Assembly: GCA_029942205.1 (NCBI GenBank)
Contig: JAOZTL010000178.1
Coordinates: 1-6,731 of the forward strand
Reading direction: 5' to 3'
DNA from: Bacteroidales bacterium
GTDB taxonomy: Bacteria; Bacteroidota; Bacteroidia; Bacteroidales; JAOZTL01
DNA length: 6,731 nucleotides
The notes below the pieces were generated by a model. That model saw only the letters and a program-made list of their open reading frames with translations. It ran no database searches and had not been told where the DNA came from. Shown piece after piece: positions 1 through 6,378 of this stretch. The translations under genes and the position numbers were made by a program. Numbering within the stretch: position 1 is the stretch's first letter; each line of letters starts with the position of its first letter.

Positions 1-1
1 A

Positions 2-64
2 GAGTATGTCGCCGAAAGTGAGAAGTTTGTTTCTGAACCTGAAAATATCGCTAAAACTCTGTGA
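2..64 (+). CDS. Possible C-terminal end of an unrecognised protein (partial)
   Basis: The second plus frame is open from the left edge to a TGA at 62-64 and encodes 20 residues, ending in SEPENIAKTL. The peptide is acidic, alanine-containing and uses codons such as GCC, GTC and CTG, unlike the AT-rich spacer after it, so it reads like a real C-terminus. Twenty residues are too few to name a family. The third plus frame and one minus frame are also open here, but their translations are low-complexity and less protein-like. No clear terminator follows before the helicase promoter. The call rests on composition alone. Confidence 0.35.
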   Translation, partial: EYVAESEKFVSEPENIAKTL

Positions 65-187
65 GACTCTGCGATTAAAGTTGTTCAAAAAAACATAGTA
101 ATTTATTCCATATAACAGTCTGATTTTAAGGAAATTAATTAAGATTACATATAAAATTAAATTGAACAAAGAGCTTAAATAGCTAGA

Positions 188-221
188 ATTGTTTATAAAA
201 CAAAGATTAACTGTATCTTTG
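188..221 (+). promoter_or_regulatory. Candidate Bacteroidota-type promoter of the RNA helicase gene
   Basis: TATCTTTG at 214-221 fits the Bacteroidota -7 consensus TAnnTTTG exactly. ATTG at 188-191 is a possible weak -33 element, about 22 bases upstream, slightly longer than usual spacing. Transcription would start around 226-230, giving a short A-rich leader of about 15 bases before the GTG start at 244. The family consensus is established knowledge; use in this genome is inferred. Confidence 0.5.
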
Positions 222-222
222 T
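200..222. repeat. Perfect 8-bp dyad overlapping the helicase -7 box
   Basis: ACAAAGAT (200-207) and ATCTTTGT (215-222) are exact reverse complements separated by 7 bases. The right arm covers most of the -7 element at 214-221. It could be an operator for a dimeric regulator, a start-site hairpin, or chance in AT-rich DNA. No known regulator site is recognised. Confidence 0.4.
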
Positions 223-243
223 ATCAAAATAAAAAATAAAATT

Positions 244-1575
244 GTGAATTTTACGGACTTAAAATTAAATACGGCACTCCAAAATGCGATACGTGATATG
301 GATTATATTTATCCTACAGCGATCCAGATAGCAACATTTCCAGTGCTTTTGTCGGGGCGCGACATGGTGGGCTTGGCACAAACAGGTACAGGAAAAACGC
401 TTGCTTACTTGCTTCCATTATTGAAACAACTAAAATATTCAGAACAACAGCATCCACGCATACTTATCATTGTGCCTACACGTGAACTGGTGGTACAGGT
501 GGTGAATGAAATAAAAAAACTGACCACCTACATGAATATTCGCTTTGCAGGTGTGTATGGCGGTACGAATATCAATACGCAAAAGAAAATCATTTATGCA
601 GGCTTGGATATTATGGTTGCTACACCTGGACGGCTATACGACCTTACGCTCACGGGAATATTGCGGCTAAAATCAATTCAGAAATTGGTGGTTGATGAAG
701 TCGATGAAATGCTGCATCTCGGTTTTCGTGAACAGCTATTGTCTATTTTTGATTTATTGAGCGATAAACGCCAAAATTTACTATTTTCGGCTACGTTAAG
801 TGCTGATGTGGACAAATTGATCCAAGAGTTTTTCTCGAATCCGCAGAAAGTCGAAATTAGCGCACACGGTACGCCTATCGAAAAAATTATTCAGCAAGCT
901 TATCATGTACCCAATTATCATACAAAAATAAACCTGCTGGAACATTTATTATTTACAGATAAAGCTTTGCAAAAAGTATTGGTTTTTACTAAAAGTAAGA
1001 AAATTGCCGATCGCTTGAATGCGCATATTACCGATAAATTTTCTGGGAAAATAGGGCTTATTCATTCCAATAAATCGCAAAACCAGCGATTAAACGCCAT
1101 CAGGCGTTTTGAAGAAGGCGAGCACTCAGTACTTATTGCTACCGACATTATTGCACGTGGACTCGACTTCACCGACGTATCGCATGTCATTAATTTTGAT
1201 ATGCCCGAACGATCGGGTGATTACATTCACCGAATAGGGCGCACAGGACGTGCTGATAAAGCAGGAACTGCTATTTCGTTCATCAATGAAGTAGAGCAAG
1301 AATATCAAATGGCAATAGAAGAAATGATGCATAAATTTCTGGAATTGCTTCCTTTTCCAGAAGCGGTAGAAGTGTCGCCTTTATTTACCGATGACGAAAA
1401 ACCTTCACTTTCGGATAAAAATTATCTAAAAACGCCATCATCAATGAAAGAAACGAAAGGGGCTTTTCATGAAAAAATAGATAAAAATAAAAAAACAAAT
1501 CAAGGTGGCTCGTACCGACGAAAAATAAAAGCGAAATACAAAAAACCGAAAACAAGAGGTAGCAAACGAAAATAG
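244..1575 (+). CDS. DEAD-box ATP-dependent RNA helicase, RhlE-like
   Basis: This is an ATP-dependent RNA-unwinding protein of helicase superfamily 2; such proteins remodel structured RNA in ribosome assembly, decay or cold growth. All core motifs are present: Q motif around Y23-Q28, Walker A AQTGTGKT (45-52), PTREL (78-82), TPGR (127-130), motif II DEVD (151-154), SAT (182-184), VLVFT (245-249), ATDIIARGLD (299-308) and HRIGRTGR (329-336). Residues 405-443 form a Lys/Arg-rich tail, a common RNA-binding extension. Motif II has valine where the name-giving motif has alanine; both acidic catalytic positions are kept, so activity is expected. The start is GTG at 244: it places the first residues (NFTDL) as in relatives, and no ATG, GTG or TTG start lies between it and the in-frame stop at 208-210. 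It appears monocistronic. RhlE-like is inferred from phrases such as RQNLLFSAT; the exact subfamily is unproven. Confidence 0.95.
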   Translation: MNFTDLKLNTALQNAIRDMDYIYPTAIQIATFPVLLSGRDMVGLAQTGTGKTLAYLLPLLKQLKYSEQQHPRILIIVPTRELVVQVVNEIKKLTTYMNIRFAGVYGGTNINTQKKIIYAGLDIMVATPGRLYDLTLTGILRLKSIQKLVVDEVDEMLHLGFREQLLSIFDLLSDKRQNLLFSATLSADVDKLIQEFFSNPQKVEISAHGTPIEKIIQQAYHVPNYHTKINLLEHLLFTDKALQKVLVFTKSKKIADRLNAHITDKFSGKIGLIHSNKSQNQRLNAIRRFEEGEHSVLIATDIIARGLDFTDVSHVINFDMPERSGDYIHRIGRTGRADKAGTAISFINEVEQEYQMAIEEMMHKFLELLPFPEAVEVSPLFTDDEKPSLSDKNYLKTPSSMKETKGAFHEKIDKNKKTNQGGSYRRKIKAKYKKPKTRGSKRK

Positions 1576-1649
1576 GTCTTTGCCTTTTTGATATGGTTTA
1601 TTCGTTAATATTAACTAAATCAACAGTTTACCTGAAGATAATTGTATAT

Positions 1650-1704
1650 TTAAGGAACATAAATTAAATAAGCTATAATTATGTTATTTAATTTGCATTC
1701 CTAA
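1650..1704. repeat. Long imperfect hairpin between the helicase gene and cvfB
   Basis: The arms are 1650-1671 and 1684-1704 with a 12-base loop. The inner 11 bp pair perfectly (AAATTAAATAA with TTATTTAATTT), then a 3x3 internal loop, a perfect GGAA/TTCC block, one bulged A and a TTA/TAA end. There is no downstream run of T, so a classic intrinsic terminator is not clear. It may still end helicase transcription, stabilise its 3' end, or be a dispersed palindromic repeat. A weaker 3-bp stem with a T run lies just after the helicase stop (about 1575-1588). Confidence 0.5.
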
Positions 1705-1730
1705 GTAATTTTACAAAAGTCTTCCAATAT

Positions 1731-1760
1731 TCACTTATTCTAAATTTGCTGATTAAGTGA
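1731..1760 (+). promoter_or_regulatory. Weak promoter candidate for cvfB inside a 7-bp dyad
   Basis: TAAATTTG at 1741-1748 fits the TAnnTTTG -7 consensus and would give a leader of about 70 bases. No TTTG-like -33 element sits at the expected distance (1711-1722 reads TTACAAAAGTCT), so the call is weak. The box lies between TCACTTA (1731-1737) and TAAGTGA (1754-1760), a perfect 7-bp dyad that could be an operator. The leader also holds AAGGT/ACCTT near 1792-1811, which could form only a small stem. Confidence 0.3.
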
Positions 1761-1825
1761 TTTTTATATTATTTCAAAAGCATCATTAAAAAAGGTCAAA
1801 AACCTCACCTTAGTACTAAAAAAAC

Positions 1826-2665
1826 ATGATTAAATTAGGAGAATACAACACATTGACGGTCAAAACAGACAAAGGCGAGGGCTTTTTGTTGATGGATGAC
1901 GAAAATACTGAAGTGTTTATACATGCCAAAAACTCACCCGAAGACATCGAAATCGACGAGTCAATAGAGGTATTTGTATACACGGAAGCCAACAAAAAAC
2001 TAACAGCCACCAGCCAAGAACCATTGATTGTTGTCGGGGAATTTGCTTACCTGAAAACGTCGCTTGTAACCAAAGACGGTGCTTTTGTGGATATGGGAAT
2101 TGATAGAAATTTATTCATTCCATTTAGTGAACAATTACAAAAAATGGAAGAAGGAAAAACTTACCTGACTTACATGTACGTGGATCTGAAATCAAATCGA
2201 TTGGCGGGATCTACACGTTTGCAAGCTTTTTTGGATAATAGTCAAATGACATTGAAAATAAATGATGAAGTTGATCTTATTCTTTGGGAAAAAACAGACA
2301 TTGGACTTCAAGTGATTGTTAATAATAAGCACCGTGGCTTAGTGTATGATAATGAAGTATATCAAGAATTACCGAAAAACAAAAAGCTAAAAGGTTTTAT
2401 TAAAAACATCAGAGAAGATAACAAATTGGATGTTAGCTTACAAAAAGTGGGCTATTCTAATGTCGAACCCAATGCTGCTGCTATACTTAGTTTATTGAAC
2501 AAGTCAAATGGCTTTTTAACTTTTACCGACAAAAGTGCTCCTGAGACTATAAAAAAAGCACTAAATATGAGCAAAAAAACATTCAAAAAAGCAATTGGTG
2601 CACTTTACAAACAGAAATTGATACGAATAGAAAGTGATGGATTACATTTGGCAGATAAAAAATAA
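1826..2665 (+). CDS. cvfB: CvfB-type S1-domain RNA-binding protein
   Basis: The protein resembles the CvfB/YitL family, cytosolic RNA-binding proteins linked to virulence-factor expression in Staphylococcus; the role in Bacteroidota is not known. At 279 residues it has the usual length. The family layout is three S1-type OB folds followed by a winged helix, and the sequence fits: repeat 1 about 1-63 (GEGFLLMDD at 17-25, then FIHAKN), repeat 2 about 68-135 (GAFVDMGIDRNLFIP at 85-99), repeat 3 about 143-207 (GLVYDNEVY, then LKGFIKNIREDNKLDVSLQ), and a C-terminal helix-rich part from about 213 (MSKKTFKKAIGALYKQKLI) that ends in a beta wing (IRIESDGLHL). Homologues have sometimes been misnamed GntR regulators because of that last domain. 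The ATG at 1826 follows an A-rich stretch with no clear Shine-Dalgarno sequence. Its TAA shares a base with the next gene's ATG. Confidence 0.9.
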   Translation: MIKLGEYNTLTVKTDKGEGFLLMDDENTEVFIHAKNSPEDIEIDESIEVFVYTEANKKLTATSQEPLIVVGEFAYLKTSLVTKDGAFVDMGIDRNLFIPFSEQLQKMEEGKTYLTYMYVDLKSNRLAGSTRLQAFLDNSQMTLKINDEVDLILWEKTDIGLQVIVNNKHRGLVYDNEVYQELPKNKKLKGFIKNIREDNKLDVSLQKVGYSNVEPNAAAILSLLNKSNGFLTFTDKSAPETIKKALNMSKKTFKKAIGALYKQKLIRIESDGLHLADKK

Positions 2666-3123
2666 TGATCGAAGTAAAAGCTCCCAATGATTATTCAGAC
2701 ACGAAACAGCGTGTGTTCTTAGCTGGCAGTATTGATCAAAATCTGGCAGAAAACTGGCAGCAAATTTTGGTTGATAAATGGAAAGATTCATCAATTACAG
2801 CACTAAACCCACGACGAGAAGCATGGGATGCAAGCTGGAAACAAACAAAAGAAAATCCTAACTTTGTCCAGCAAGTGCACTGGGAACTCGATGCATTGGA
2901 GCATGCCGATTTGATCGTTATGTATTTTTCGCCAACCAGTCAATCGCCTATTTCGTTATTGGAACTGGGCTTATTTGCTGCTTCACAAAAAATGGTTGTT
3001 TGTTGCCCAACAGGCTTCTGGCGTAAAGGAAATGTAGACATCGTGTGCGATCGATTTGCTATTCCGCAAGTCAAGAGCCTAAGCGAGTTAGCCGAATATG
3101 TACTGAAAGTATTTCTAAAATAG
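2665..3123 (+). CDS. Nucleoside 2-deoxyribosyltransferase-like protein
   Basis: The 152-residue protein matches the nucleoside 2-deoxyribosyltransferase-like family, whose fold cleaves or exchanges N-glycosidic bonds of nucleosides or nucleotides. Features seen are FLAGSI (18-23), the usual ribose-side loop; NPRREAWDASW (48-58); HWELDALEHADLIVMYF (72-88); and SPISLLELG (94-102), where E100 occupies the place of the catalytic glutamate of classical enzymes. A cysteine- and tryptophan-bearing segment CCPTGFWRKGNVD (113-125) is characteristic of this subgroup. The natural substrate is unknown, and hydrolase rather than transferase activity is possible. The start codon overlaps the cvfB stop as TAATG, implying translational coupling. 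A strong terminator begins 5 bases after the TAG stop. The family call is firm; the reaction is inferred. Confidence 0.85.
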   Translation: MIEVKAPNDYSDTKQRVFLAGSIDQNLAENWQQILVDKWKDSSITALNPRREAWDASWKQTKENPNFVQQVHWELDALEHADLIVMYFSPTSQSPISLLELGLFAASQKMVVCCPTGFWRKGNVDIVCDRFAIPQVKSLSELAEYVLKVFLK

Positions 3124-3128
3124 ATAAC

Positions 3129-3160
3129 AAAAAAACGAACCATTACGGTTCGTTTTTTTT
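3129..3160. terminator. Bidirectional intrinsic terminator between converging operons
   Basis: CGAACC (3136-3141) pairs with GGTTCG (3147-3152) around a 5-base loop. It is flanked by seven A on the left (3129-3135) and eight T on the right (3153-3160). The stem therefore ends in a U run when read from either strand. It serves cvfB and its partner on the plus strand and the minus-strand operon after queA, whose stop is 27 bases to the right. Confidence 0.92.
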
Positions 3161-3186
3161 GTTTAGGAACATAAAAAGCGTGAAAA

Positions 3187-4236
3187 TTATAAAATAAGCA
3201 TGGCATCGCCATACGTTCCGAATCTATATTCATGTTTGATTGCTTCCTTGTATACTTTGAAAAGCAGATCGTAGCCAGCAAAAGCAGCAACAGTCATCAA
3301 AAGAGTGGTATAAGGCAAATGCAGATTGGTAATCATTCGAGTAGGAACATTAAACTCGTGAGCAGGAAAAATGAATTTGTTTGTCCAGCCCTCAAATGGT
3401 TTTAGCTCACCCAATGTTGATACCGAGCTTTCGAGCGTCCGCATCACCGTAGTGCCTACTCCACAAATTTCACGACCTTCTTTTTTTGCTTTATTCACTG
3501 CAATGCTTGCTTCTTCGGTAATTGCAATTTGTTCCGAGTCCATTTTGTGCTTTGTCAAATCTTCGACTTCTACGCCTCTAAAATTACCCAAACCAACGTG
3601 CAAAGTAATTTCGACAAATTCGATTCCTTTTATCTCGAAACGTTTCATTAGTTGCTTGCTAAAGTGCATTCCTGCTGTGGGTGCAGCAACTGCGCCTTCG
3701 TGTTTCGCAAAAATAGTTTGATAGCGTTCATCGTCTATCGGCTCTACTTTCCGATTGAGGAACTTAGGCAAAGGAGTTTCGCCCAATAAGTGTAATATTC
3801 GCTTAAATTCGGTATATTCGCCATCATACAAAAAACGCAAAGTACGCCCTCGTGAAGTGGTGTTATCGATTACTTCGGCAACCAAATCTTCGTTTTCGCC
3901 AAAGTAAAGTTTATTTCCTATGCGTATTTTTCGTGCAGGATCAACCAATACGTCCCACAAACGCTGTTCTTTGTTCAATTCACGCAATAAAAAAACTTCG
4001 ATTTCTGCACCTGTTTTTTCTTTTTTACCAAATAATCGTGCAGGAAATACTTTCGTATTATTAAATACTAAAACATCTTTTTCTTTAAAATAACCAATGA
4101 CATCTTTAAAAATACGATGCTCTATTTTTCCTGTTTTCCGATCAATTACCAGCAATCTTGATTCGTCGCGTGTTTCTGCTGGATATTTTGCTATTAATTT
4201 TTCAGGGAGTTCATATCCAAAATGTGATAATTTCAT
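3187..4236 (-). CDS. queA: S-adenosylmethionine:tRNA ribosyltransferase-isomerase QueA
   Basis: QueA moves the ribosyl part of S-adenosylmethionine onto preQ1 at tRNA position 34 and isomerises it to epoxyqueuosine, the step before queuosine. The 349-residue protein has the normal family length and landmarks: SRLLVIDR (26-33), VFNNTKVFPARL (57-68), GAVAAPTAGMHF (181-192), LHVGLGNFRGV (212-222), HKMDSEQ (230-236), GTTVMRTLES (261-270), TNLHLPYTTLLM (303-314) and the C-terminal YGDAMLIL (342-349). I chose the ATG at 4236 because the protein then starts MKLSHFGYELP, as in relatives; a TTG nine bases upstream would add only three residues. It lies 58 bases after truB in the same direction, so two tRNA-modification genes are probably co-transcribed. 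I saw no preQ1 riboswitch-like leader. Confidence 0.97.
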   Translation of the reverse strand: MKLSHFGYELPEKLIAKYPAETRDESRLLVIDRKTGKIEHRIFKDVIGYFKEKDVLVFNNTKVFPARLFGKKEKTGAEIEVFLLRELNKEQRLWDVLVDPARKIRIGNKLYFGENEDLVAEVIDNTTSRGRTLRFLYDGEYTEFKRILHLLGETPLPKFLNRKVEPIDDERYQTIFAKHEGAVAAPTAGMHFSKQLMKRFEIKGIEFVEITLHVGLGNFRGVEVEDLTKHKMDSEQIAITEEASIAVNKAKKEGREICGVGTTVMRTLESSVSTLGELKPFEGWTNKFIFPAHEFNVPTRMITNLHLPYTTLLMTVAAFAGYDLLFKVYKEAIKHEYRFGTYGDAMLIL

Positions 4237-4294
4237 GTGTAGCAAGTTTTAGATCCGATACTATTTCTTATTTTACTTATTGTATTATCTGATA

Positions 4295-5017
4295 TTATTC
4301 TATATCCGATTGTTCTTTCTTATTTTCAGTAATCTGGTTGGCAATTACTTCAAACTCCTGAACGCTAATTGCTTCCGTTAGTTTGAAATCACCTATTTTG
4401 GTGCGTTGCAAAGCTGCCATATAAGCTCCGTTGTTCATCGCTTTACCAATATCGTGTGCTAGACTACGAATGTATGTTCCTTTACTACATACAATACGTA
4501 TTTGTATTTCAGGGAGTTCGCAGCTCAGCAGTTCAAGCTCGTATATTTCTATTGCATTTTCACGCATTTTCACTTCTTTTCCTTCTCTAGCACTTAAGTA
4601 GGCTCGTTTTCCGTCTATTTTTTTTGCCGAAAAAATCGGAGGTGTTTGCATTTGTTTTCCTACAAAAGTAAATAAGGTTTCTTGTACTTTTGCTTCGTCA
4701 ATGTCCGTAATATCAAAACGTGCATCTATTTCCGTTTCTCTGTCGTATGATGGGCGTGTTGCTCCAAAATAAAGTGTAGCAATATACTCTTTACTTTGTA
4801 CTTGATAGCTGTCTATGTTTTTGGTTTGTCGCCCTGTACAAACAATCATTAAGCCTTCGGCTAATGGGTCGAGTGTACCTGCGTGTCCTACTTTTAATTT
4901 TTTGATTCCCAAAGCCCGTGTTAATTGATTACGCACTTTTCGTACCAAATCAAAAGAAGTCCATTCTATGGGTTTGTGAAGCAATAATACTTCTCCTTTT
5001 TCAAAATCGTAATTCAT
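4295..5017 (-). CDS. truB: tRNA pseudouridine(55) synthase TruB
   Basis: TruB converts uridine 55 in the T-arm of tRNAs to pseudouridine. Signature elements are KPIEWTS near the N-terminus (15-21), the catalytic loop GHAGTLDPLAEG (44-55) with D50 as the nucleophile, KEYIATLYFG (76-85) with Y78, and KGTYIRSLAHDIG (179-191) with Y182 and R184; these match the active-site aspartate, tyrosines and arginine of the E. coli enzyme. At 240 residues it is much shorter than the E. coli protein (about 314), and the sequence ends soon after the catalytic domain, so no full C-terminal RNA-binding domain is visible. I recall short forms as usual in Bacteroidota. The ATG at 5017 is clear. It sits between uppP (113 bases upstream) and queA. 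Confidence 0.97.
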   Translation of the reverse strand: MNYDFEKGEVLLLHKPIEWTSFDLVRKVRNQLTRALGIKKLKVGHAGTLDPLAEGLMIVCTGRQTKNIDSYQVQSKEYIATLYFGATRPSYDRETEIDARFDITDIDEAKVQETLFTFVGKQMQTPPIFSAKKIDGKRAYLSAREGKEVKMRENAIEIYELELLSCELPEIQIRIVCSKGTYIRSLAHDIGKAMNNGAYMAALQRTKIGDFKLTEAISVQEFEVIANQITENKKEQSDIE

Positions 5018-5117
5018 AAATATCTATGAAAAATTAATTGTATATTTCACTTAATTATAAATTGCTGTTTGCAATGGTATTGTGCAAGTGCGTAAGCAAA
5101 TTAAATAGTACTTAAAA

Positions 5118-5132
5118 GAGGTCGAAGACCTT
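5118..5132 (-). terminator. Possible weak terminator or attenuator after uppP
   Basis: Read on the minus strand, AGGTC-TTC-GACCT (5131-5119) forms a 5-bp stem with a 3-base loop, followed by CTTTTAA. It overlaps the uppP TAA stop. The U run is short, so partial termination at most is expected. The rest of the 113-base spacer to truB has another small stem, ATTGC/GCAAT at 5061-5075, and no TAnnTTTG box on the minus strand. Confidence 0.3.
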
Positions 5133-5919
5133 AGAAAAATAGAGAATACCCGACAGCAATGCTTCCTATGGTGAAGCAATAAATGGCGAAATAAATTAAT
5201 TTACCCTTTTTGACAATATTTATCATCCATGTACAGGCTAATAAACCAGACAAAAAAGCTGCCAAAAAACCGATAATTAATGGAGTAGCTCCTATTTCAC
5301 CAGTAGGTAAACCAGTATCGTATAAATCTTTTACATTTGCTCCCAAAATGGGAACAAGTACCATCAAAAATGAAAATTTGGCAATAATCTCTTTTTTTGC
5401 ACCAAGCAGTAAACCAGTAGAGATGGTTGCACCCGAACGGGAAATACCTGGCAGCACGGCTATTGCTTGTGCAATTCCAATAATAAAAGCACTTTTGAAT
5501 GTAATGTCTGACTTTTTTTGCGGTGCATAATAAGTAAATGCGAGTAGACCAGCAGTAAGGATTAACATAAAACCGACAAGTAATAAATTTCCATTAAAAA
5601 AACTCTCTACTTCTTCTTTAAAAAACAAACCTACGATGCCTATTGGAATCATGGATACAGCTATTTTAAAGACATACTGCGTTTCTTCGTTCCATTGAAA
5701 CTGAAACAATGCACGAATTAAATTCCAAATATCCTTACGAAAAACGATAATAGTACTAAGTACTGTTGCACCATGCACAACCACCGTAAAGCTCATGCTT
5801 TCGCTTGCTTCAATGCCTAGCATTGCTTTTCCTAATTCTAAATGTCCACTACTACTAACGGGTAAAAACTCGGTCAATCCTTGTATTAATCCTAAAATCA
5901 AGGCTTCTATCCAATCCAT
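5131..5919 (-). CDS. uppP: Undecaprenyl-diphosphate phosphatase UppP (BacA)
   Basis: This integral membrane enzyme removes a phosphate from undecaprenyl diphosphate, regenerating the lipid carrier for peptidoglycan and surface polysaccharide; overproduction is known to give bacitracin resistance. Both family signatures are seen: QGLTEFLPVSSSGH (13-26), with E17 and H26, and LPGISRSGATIS (156-167), with R161. Position 13 is Q where the E. coli enzyme has an extra glutamate, a substitution common in the family. HGATVLSTI (49-57) is the usual Bacteroidota-type version of the second loop. The 262 residues are largely hydrophobic, consistent with about seven or eight membrane segments. The ATG at 5919 gives the typical MDWIEALILG start. 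It lies 24 bases after the DUF3098 gene, so the two are very likely co-transcribed. Confidence 0.97.
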   Translation of the reverse strand: MDWIEALILGLIQGLTEFLPVSSSGHLELGKAMLGIEASESMSFTVVVHGATVLSTIIVFRKDIWNLIRALFQFQWNEETQYVFKIAVSMIPIGIVGLFFKEEVESFFNGNLLLVGFMLILTAGLLAFTYYAPQKKSDITFKSAFIIGIAQAIAVLPGISRSGATISTGLLLGAKKEIIAKFSFLMVLVPILGANVKDLYDTGLPTGEIGATPLIIGFLAAFLSGLLACTWMINIVKKGKLIYFAIYCFTIGSIAVGYSLFF

Positions 5920-5943
5920 ATAAATGTATGTTGTTTGTCATTC

Positions 5944-6231
5944 TTAGTTTTTAGGCTTTTTCATGATTGCCCAAATCTCAAACGCAAAACCAAAAACGAC
6001 CACTATAGGTGCAATAGTAATACGACGCATACTGAAAATTTCTTCGCTAAATTCGCTTGGATTTTCAGCACCTCCACCCATCATTAGAGCAAAACCTAAC
6101 ATGATGATTACAAAACCAATTCCTAATAAAATAAAATTTTCTTTTCCTAATGCAAAGCCCATTTCTAATGGAATACTTTCTACTTCTTTTATTTTTGGTA
6201 ATTTTTTATTCGTTTTTGTTTGTTCTGCCAT
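5944..6231 (-). CDS. DUF3098 family small membrane protein
   Basis: The 95-residue protein matches the DUF3098 family, a short Bacteroidota protein of unknown function usually encoded beside uppP. It has a hydrophilic, Lys-rich N-terminus (1-20), the hallmark GFALGKENFILLGIG (25-39) leading into a first membrane helix (about 32-51), a short loop with GGG and acidic residues, FSMRRITIAPIVV (66-78), and a second helix (about 72-90) that ends in basic residues KKPK. I chose the ATG at 6231; the frame stays open to an ATG at 6351, but the extra 40 residues are tyrosine-, lysine- and cysteine-rich and unlike the family. In many Bacteroidota ftsX lies directly upstream; here it does not. A link to cell-envelope synthesis is inferred from neighbours only. 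Confidence 0.88.
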   Translation of the reverse strand: MAEQTKTNKKLPKIKEVESIPLEMGFALGKENFILLGIGFVIIMLGFALMMGGGAENPSEFSEEIFSMRRITIAPIVVVFGFAFEIWAIMKKPKN

Positions 6232-6307
6232 TTTTGTGTTATTGAAATGTTTTTTTGATCTGAATAGATAAATACACTCATTTTTGTATTTTACGTATCT
6301 AATATAC

Positions 6308-6326
6308 TGAAAATTATCAATTTTCA
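6308..6326 (-). repeat. Perfect 8-bp hairpin in the DUF3098-uppP operon leader
   Basis: TGAAAATT (6308-6315) and AATTTTCA (6319-6326) pair perfectly around a 3-base loop, about 77 bases before the DUF3098 start codon. If transcription starts near 6363, it lies in the 5' untranslated leader. It could shape leader RNA or bind a dimeric regulator. It is AT-rich, so chance is possible. Confidence 0.35.
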
Positions 6327-6370
6327 CACATATTTTAATACAATAATACACTTATGCTTTTATGAATTTG

Positions 6371-6378
6371 CAAAGTTA
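6371..6378 (-). promoter_or_regulatory. Candidate -7 element of the DUF3098-uppP-truB-queA operon
   Basis: On the minus strand this reads TAACTTTG followed by CA, an exact TAnnTTTG match. No TTTG is present at the -33 position; an A-rich tract lies there instead. Transcription would begin near 6362-6365, giving a leader of about 130 bases before the ATG at 6231. It is the only exact box I found in the leader region. Confidence 0.42.

Noticed and set aside
1..150. Open minus-strand frame and a short third plus frame at the left edge
   Set aside because: The minus frame has no good start and reads as low-complexity residues; the third plus frame is basic and Leu-rich with no family look. The second plus frame is more plausible.
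2665..3123. Deoxyribosyltransferase-like gene as an anti-phage effector
   Set aside because: The fold is distantly related to TIR-like enzymes, but there is no sensor, nuclease or other defence gene nearby, and the subgroup looks like a common stand-alone enzyme.
2940..3290. Minus-strand open frame spanning the terminator
   Set aside because: It overlaps the deoxyribosyltransferase-like gene, the terminator and the end of queA, and its translation is not protein-like.
3371..3721. Plus-strand open frame of 116 codons opposite queA
   Set aside because: It lies wholly antisense to well-conserved queA sequence and its translation resembles no family.
4237..4245. TTG start for queA three codons upstream
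   Set aside because: The ATG at 4236 gives the conserved MKLSHFGYELP start; the TTG adds only three non-conserved residues.
4237..4294. preQ1 riboswitch upstream of queA
   Set aside because: The 58-base spacer is AT-rich and I see no aptamer-like stem and A-rich tail; queA sits inside an operon, not at its head.
5210..5530. Plus-strand open frame opposite uppP
   Set aside because: Antisense to conserved uppP; a frame effect of the membrane-protein codons.
5963..6271. Plus-strand open frame opposite the DUF3098 gene
   Set aside because: Antisense to a recognised gene and low in complexity.
6232..6351. In-frame upstream extension of the DUF3098 gene to an ATG at 6351
   Set aside because: The extra 40 residues are rich in Tyr, Lys and Cys, unlike the family, and the ATG at 6231 gives a normal-length protein. 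The stretch also holds a hairpin typical of non-coding leader.
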